8,823 nt of DNA from Syntrophobacter sp. SbD2 (GTDB lineage Bacteria; Desulfobacterota; Syntrophobacteria; Syntrophobacterales; Syntrophobacteraceae). Position 1 is the stretch's first letter; each line of letters opens with the position of its first letter. The stretch is taken from positions 1 to 8,823 of the forward strand of contig OMSV01000024.1 of assembly GCA_900290385.1 (NCBI GenBank). The letters run 5' to 3'. Positions 7,154-8,823 of the stretch are shown one piece after another. A program made the position numbers and the translations under genes. The notes under the pieces were generated by a model. The model was not told the origin of the DNA, did not search any database, and saw only the letters and a list, made by a program, of their open reading frames with translations.

Positions 7154-7504
7154 CTATGCGGGTTGGGGTTGCAAGGCGTCGCTCACAGCCTTGGGATTGC
7201 GGGCGATAACGACAAGGTAGGCGCGTTCTGCCGCACCAGGCTCTTTGCGGTTTTGCTCCCAATCGCGCAACGTACCGAGCGGAATATGGAACCGCGCCGC
7301 AAACATTTCCTGGCTAAGGCCAAGCGCACGGCGAATGACTTTCACCTGTGGCGTGCGCCTCATGAGTCTCACATTGTCAGGCGTAACGGATTGCGCGTCG
7401 GCATCGCCCAAAGCGGCTTCATGACGTTGTGCTTCGGTCATCGATTCAAAGCGTTCCCAATCGTGCCTAATAGGAGTTTTCTTCGTGGTATCGGCTTTTT
7501 TCAT
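7154..7504 (-). CDS. HTH antitoxin/transcriptional regulator of a BrnT-linked type (now without intact toxin)
   Basis: A 116-residue XRE-like helix-turn-helix protein. The basic N-terminus (MKKADTTKK) and DWERFESMTEAQRHEAALGD (15-34) form an arm of the kind that contacts a toxin. DNA binding is in VIRRALGLSQEMFAARFHIP (56-75) followed by LGTLRDWEQNRKEP (76-89), the signature of YiaG/HigA-type putative regulators (COG2944-like). Such proteins often sit directly downstream of BrnT ribonuclease toxins, bind and neutralise them and repress their own operon; that role is family knowledge. The start at 7504 is supported by GAGGAG at 7514-7519 with 9-base spacing. The 5' end overlaps a fragment of a BrnT reading frame by 38 bases. 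The gene is intact and its HTH is complete, so it may still bind DNA. No separate promoter is visible; transcription probably enters from rsmI. Confidence 0.85.
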   Translation of the reverse strand: MKKADTTKKTPIRHDWERFESMTEAQRHEAALGDADAQSVTPDNVRLMRRTPQVKVIRRALGLSQEMFAARFHIPLGTLRDWEQNRKEPGAAERAYLVVIARNPKAVSDALQPQPA

Positions 7505-7556
7505 AGGGCTCGGCTCCTCGGGCTGAAATAATACGGATCTTATCGCCTCTCGCGGA
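7467..7556 (-). pseudogene. BrnT-type toxin remnant (C-terminal ~29 codons only)
   Basis: The minus-strand frame beginning immediately after the rsmI stop encodes 29 residues ending in a TAG at 7469-7467. It includes RGDKIRIISARGAEPYEKS and then RYHEENSY. The core IRIISAR followed by A, E and a Tyr about 10 residues later is the characteristic end of BrnT (type II RNase toxin, about 90 residues, COG2929). The overlap with the start of the HTH antitoxin is also typical of that gene order. The first about 65 residues, with the catalytic part of the RelE-like fold, are absent; their place is taken by the end of rsmI. There is no start codon, so it is non-functional. The match is by remembered family pattern, and a fragment this short leaves some doubt. 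Confidence 0.75.
7514..7519 (-). promoter_or_regulatory. Ribosome binding site of the antitoxin inside the toxin remnant
   Basis: GAGGAG on the minus strand lies 9 bases before the ATG at 7504. It lies within the surviving part of the BrnT frame, so the part of the toxin that remains is just enough to keep the antitoxin's translation signal. Confidence 0.65.
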
Positions 7557-8498
7557 TCAGCGCAGGTCCGTCTTCATCGCCAAAGCCGCTTGATAGGCCA
7601 CCCGTCGGGAAAGGTTGAAGCGGCCCGCAATTGCCGATGCGGCTTCCTTTGATGAAAGGCCCCCAAGGAGCAGGGCCTTCAGCTCGTCTCTCCAGGCCGG
7701 GGACCCCTGAGTTGAGGAATTCAGGTTCAATCGCTCCGGACCAAAGTTGTCCGGTTCGGGCCCCGGGTGCGATTGGGAATCCACATTCCGTCCGGCCCCT
7801 GCACCTTCCACTACCAGTGTCAACTCACCCCTGACCTCACCCGAGAAACGCCCGAGGGCTTCCGAAATCAAACCCCGAAAAACTTCCTCGTGTATCTTTG
7901 TAAGCTCCCGCGCCACCGCTACCCTTCTTTCACCCCAACTCTCGAGCATATCTTTGAGGGTTTTTGCAAGCTTTTTTGGAGACTCGTAGAGTATCAGGGT
8001 CATTTCCAGACGGGCGTTGCTTTGGAAAAAGCGCCGTCTGTCTGCACCTCTGGCAGGAGGAAAACCAAGGAACACAAAGGGTTGGGTTGGCAGCCCCGAA
8101 ACGACCAGGGCCGATATGAGGGCGGTCGCACCGGGAATGGCGACAGGTTGCATCCCACGCTCCAGGGCCGCTTCAATCAGATGCTTTCCGGGGTCGGACA
8201 CACCAGGGGTCCCCGCATCGGTGACCAGCGCTACGCTCAGCCCGGAAGCAATTTTCTCGAGCAGTTCGCCTCCGCGCTGCCGCGCATTGTGCTCGTGATA
8301 GCTGACCAGAGGTTTATGGATGGAGTAATAGGACAGGAGTTTTCGTGTGTGGCGCGTGTCCTCCGCAGCGATCAGATTGACCGCCCGCAGGGTTTCGAGT
8401 GCTCTAAGGGTGATGTCGGCAAGATTTCCGATAGGCGTTGAGACAACGTAGAGCGTTCCTTCCTTTGCCTCTTTTTCAGCGTCCGGGTTCGAAGGCAT
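7557..8498 (-). CDS. rsmI: 16S rRNA (cytidine1402-2'-O)-methyltransferase
   Basis: It uses S-adenosylmethionine to methylate the 2'-O of C1402 in 16S rRNA, in the P site of the 30S subunit. The 313 residues include the tetrapyrrole-methylase-type fold: VVSTPIGNLADIT (18-30), AAEDTRHTRKLL (44-55), SYHEHNARQR (66-75), LVTDAGTPGVSDPG (91-104), IPGATALISAL (121-131), LGFPPAR (144-150) and LYESPKKL (170-177). After a low-complexity Gly/Ser/Pro/Asn linker (about 232-268) comes the family's C-terminal helical domain (about 269-309). The total is slightly longer than the usual 280-290 because of the linker. The ATG at 8498 overlaps the end of yraN by 23 bases and has only a weak Shine-Dalgarno-like TGGA, so translation is probably coupled to yraN. 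No better start precedes the conserved GTLYVVSTP. The stop at 7557 directly abuts the toxin remnant. Confidence 0.96.
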   Translation of the reverse strand: MPSNPDAEKEAKEGTLYVVSTPIGNLADITLRALETLRAVNLIAAEDTRHTRKLLSYYSIHKPLVSYHEHNARQRGGELLEKIASGLSVALVTDAGTPGVSDPGKHLIEAALERGMQPVAIPGATALISALVVSGLPTQPFVFLGFPPARGADRRRFFQSNARLEMTLILYESPKKLAKTLKDMLESWGERRVAVARELTKIHEEVFRGLISEALGRFSGEVRGELTLVVEGAGAGRNVDSQSHPGPEPDNFGPERLNLNSSTQGSPAWRDELKALLLGGLSSKEAASAIAGRFNLSRRVAYQAALAMKTDLR

Positions 8499-8823
8499 TG
8501 ACTATCCAGTTTATTTCGGGTTTTTCGCCGTCCCACCTGATCGCGACAACGTCGAAGCGTGCATGTGAATCCAGCAGCCCCCGCTGTTTTAAATACCACA
8601 TGGCCGCTCGCGTAAGGCGCCTGCGTTTATAGAGGGTAATGGATTCCTCAGGGCTGCAGATTCCGTCCGCCTGCCGGGCCCTTACCTCCACAAATACAAT
8701 TGTCTTTCCGTCTTTTGCGACCAGATCTATTTCGCCCGGCGGACACCTGAAGTTTCGCTCGAGGATTTTGATTCCGCTGCTGGAGAGGTATGCAGCAGCC
8801 GCGCTCTCGCCCTCTTTCCCTTT
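8476..8823 (-). CDS. yraN: YraN / UPF0102 family nuclease-like protein (5' end beyond window)
   Basis: The 115 visible residues lack only the first few. The family has a restriction-endonuclease-like fold, and its exact role is not settled. Visible features are KGKEGESAAAAYL at the start of the window's fragment, the basic ILERNFRCPPGEIDLV with the conserved GEID acidic pair, VFVEVRAR carrying the E-x-R version of the E-x-K core motif, KRRRLTRAAMWYL in the helical part, and ARFDVVAI near the end. The coding sequence overlaps rsmI by 23 bases on the same strand. Linkage of yraN and rsmI is known from other bacteria (yraL-yraN region of E. coli), which supports both calls. Confidence 0.93.
   Translation of the reverse strand, partial: KGKEGESAAAAYLSSSGIKILERNFRCPPGEIDLVAKDGKTIVFVEVRARQADGICSPEESITLYKRRRLTRAAMWYLKQRGLLDSHARFDVVAIRWDGEKPEINWIVNAFEPGR

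Noticed and set aside
7150..7169. ACCCC/GGGGT inverted repeat at the 3' end of the antitoxin gene as a terminator.
   Set aside because: The stem is only 5 bp with a 10-base loop and no T-run on either strand.
7029..7220. A 63-codon plus-strand frame starting with GTG in the gap after the small protein gene.
   Set aside because: It has no Shine-Dalgarno and an unconvincing composition, and it runs into the antisense of the antitoxin gene.
7101..7570. AGGTCCG occurs at 7101-7107 and again at 7564-7570, flanking the toxin-antitoxin remnant like target-site duplications.
   Set aside because: A shared 7-mer between two stretches of about 100 bases is expected by chance roughly half the time, and the right copy lies inside the rsmI coding sequence.

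Overview
This 8.8 kb window looks like ordinary bacterial chromosome carrying one decayed accessory insertion. Gene density is high and the GC content is moderate. A long-form PPi-dependent phosphofructokinase occurs together with a large Lon-type protease that has unfamiliar N- and C-terminal regions. I read this as an anaerobic, Desulfobacterota-like (deltaproteobacterial) genome; that placement is inference from gene content, not from a marker gene.

Layout: (1) 1-1534, minus strand: pfp, cut off at the left edge. (2) 1535-1787: divergent intergenic region with an AT-rich half, an imperfect inverted repeat and two perfect hairpins ahead of proC. The loop of the first hairpin is complementary to a site just downstream. 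(3) 1788-6732, plus strand: proC, then a 1158-residue AAA+/S16 Lon-like protease, then a small nitroreductase-family flavoprotein. (4) 6773-7015, plus strand: an unrecognised 80-residue protein behind a good Shine-Dalgarno. (5) 7016-7153: short convergent gap with no convincing terminator or gene. (6) 7154-7556, minus strand: an HTH antitoxin-like gene overlapped at its 5' end by a 29-codon fragment that reads like the C-terminus of a BrnT ribonuclease toxin; the rest of the toxin is missing. (7) 7557-8823, minus strand: rsmI (16S rRNA 2'-O-methyltransferase) overlapped by the upstream yraN (UPF0102), which is cut off at the right edge.

How the genes relate: proC makes proline, pfp runs the PPi-linked phosphofructokinase step and rsmI modifies the ribosomal P site, so these are housekeeping genes. 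The Lon-like protease and the nitroreductase are 18 bp apart and probably co-transcribed. The toxin-antitoxin remnant lies directly behind rsmI on the same strand, so the surviving antitoxin-like gene has probably lost its own promoter and relies on read-through from yraN-rsmI.

The best candidates for a second look are the decapitated BrnT module with its intact antitoxin, the extra domains of the Lon-like protease, and the possible pseudoknot in the proC leader. I did not find an obviously new multi-gene system.
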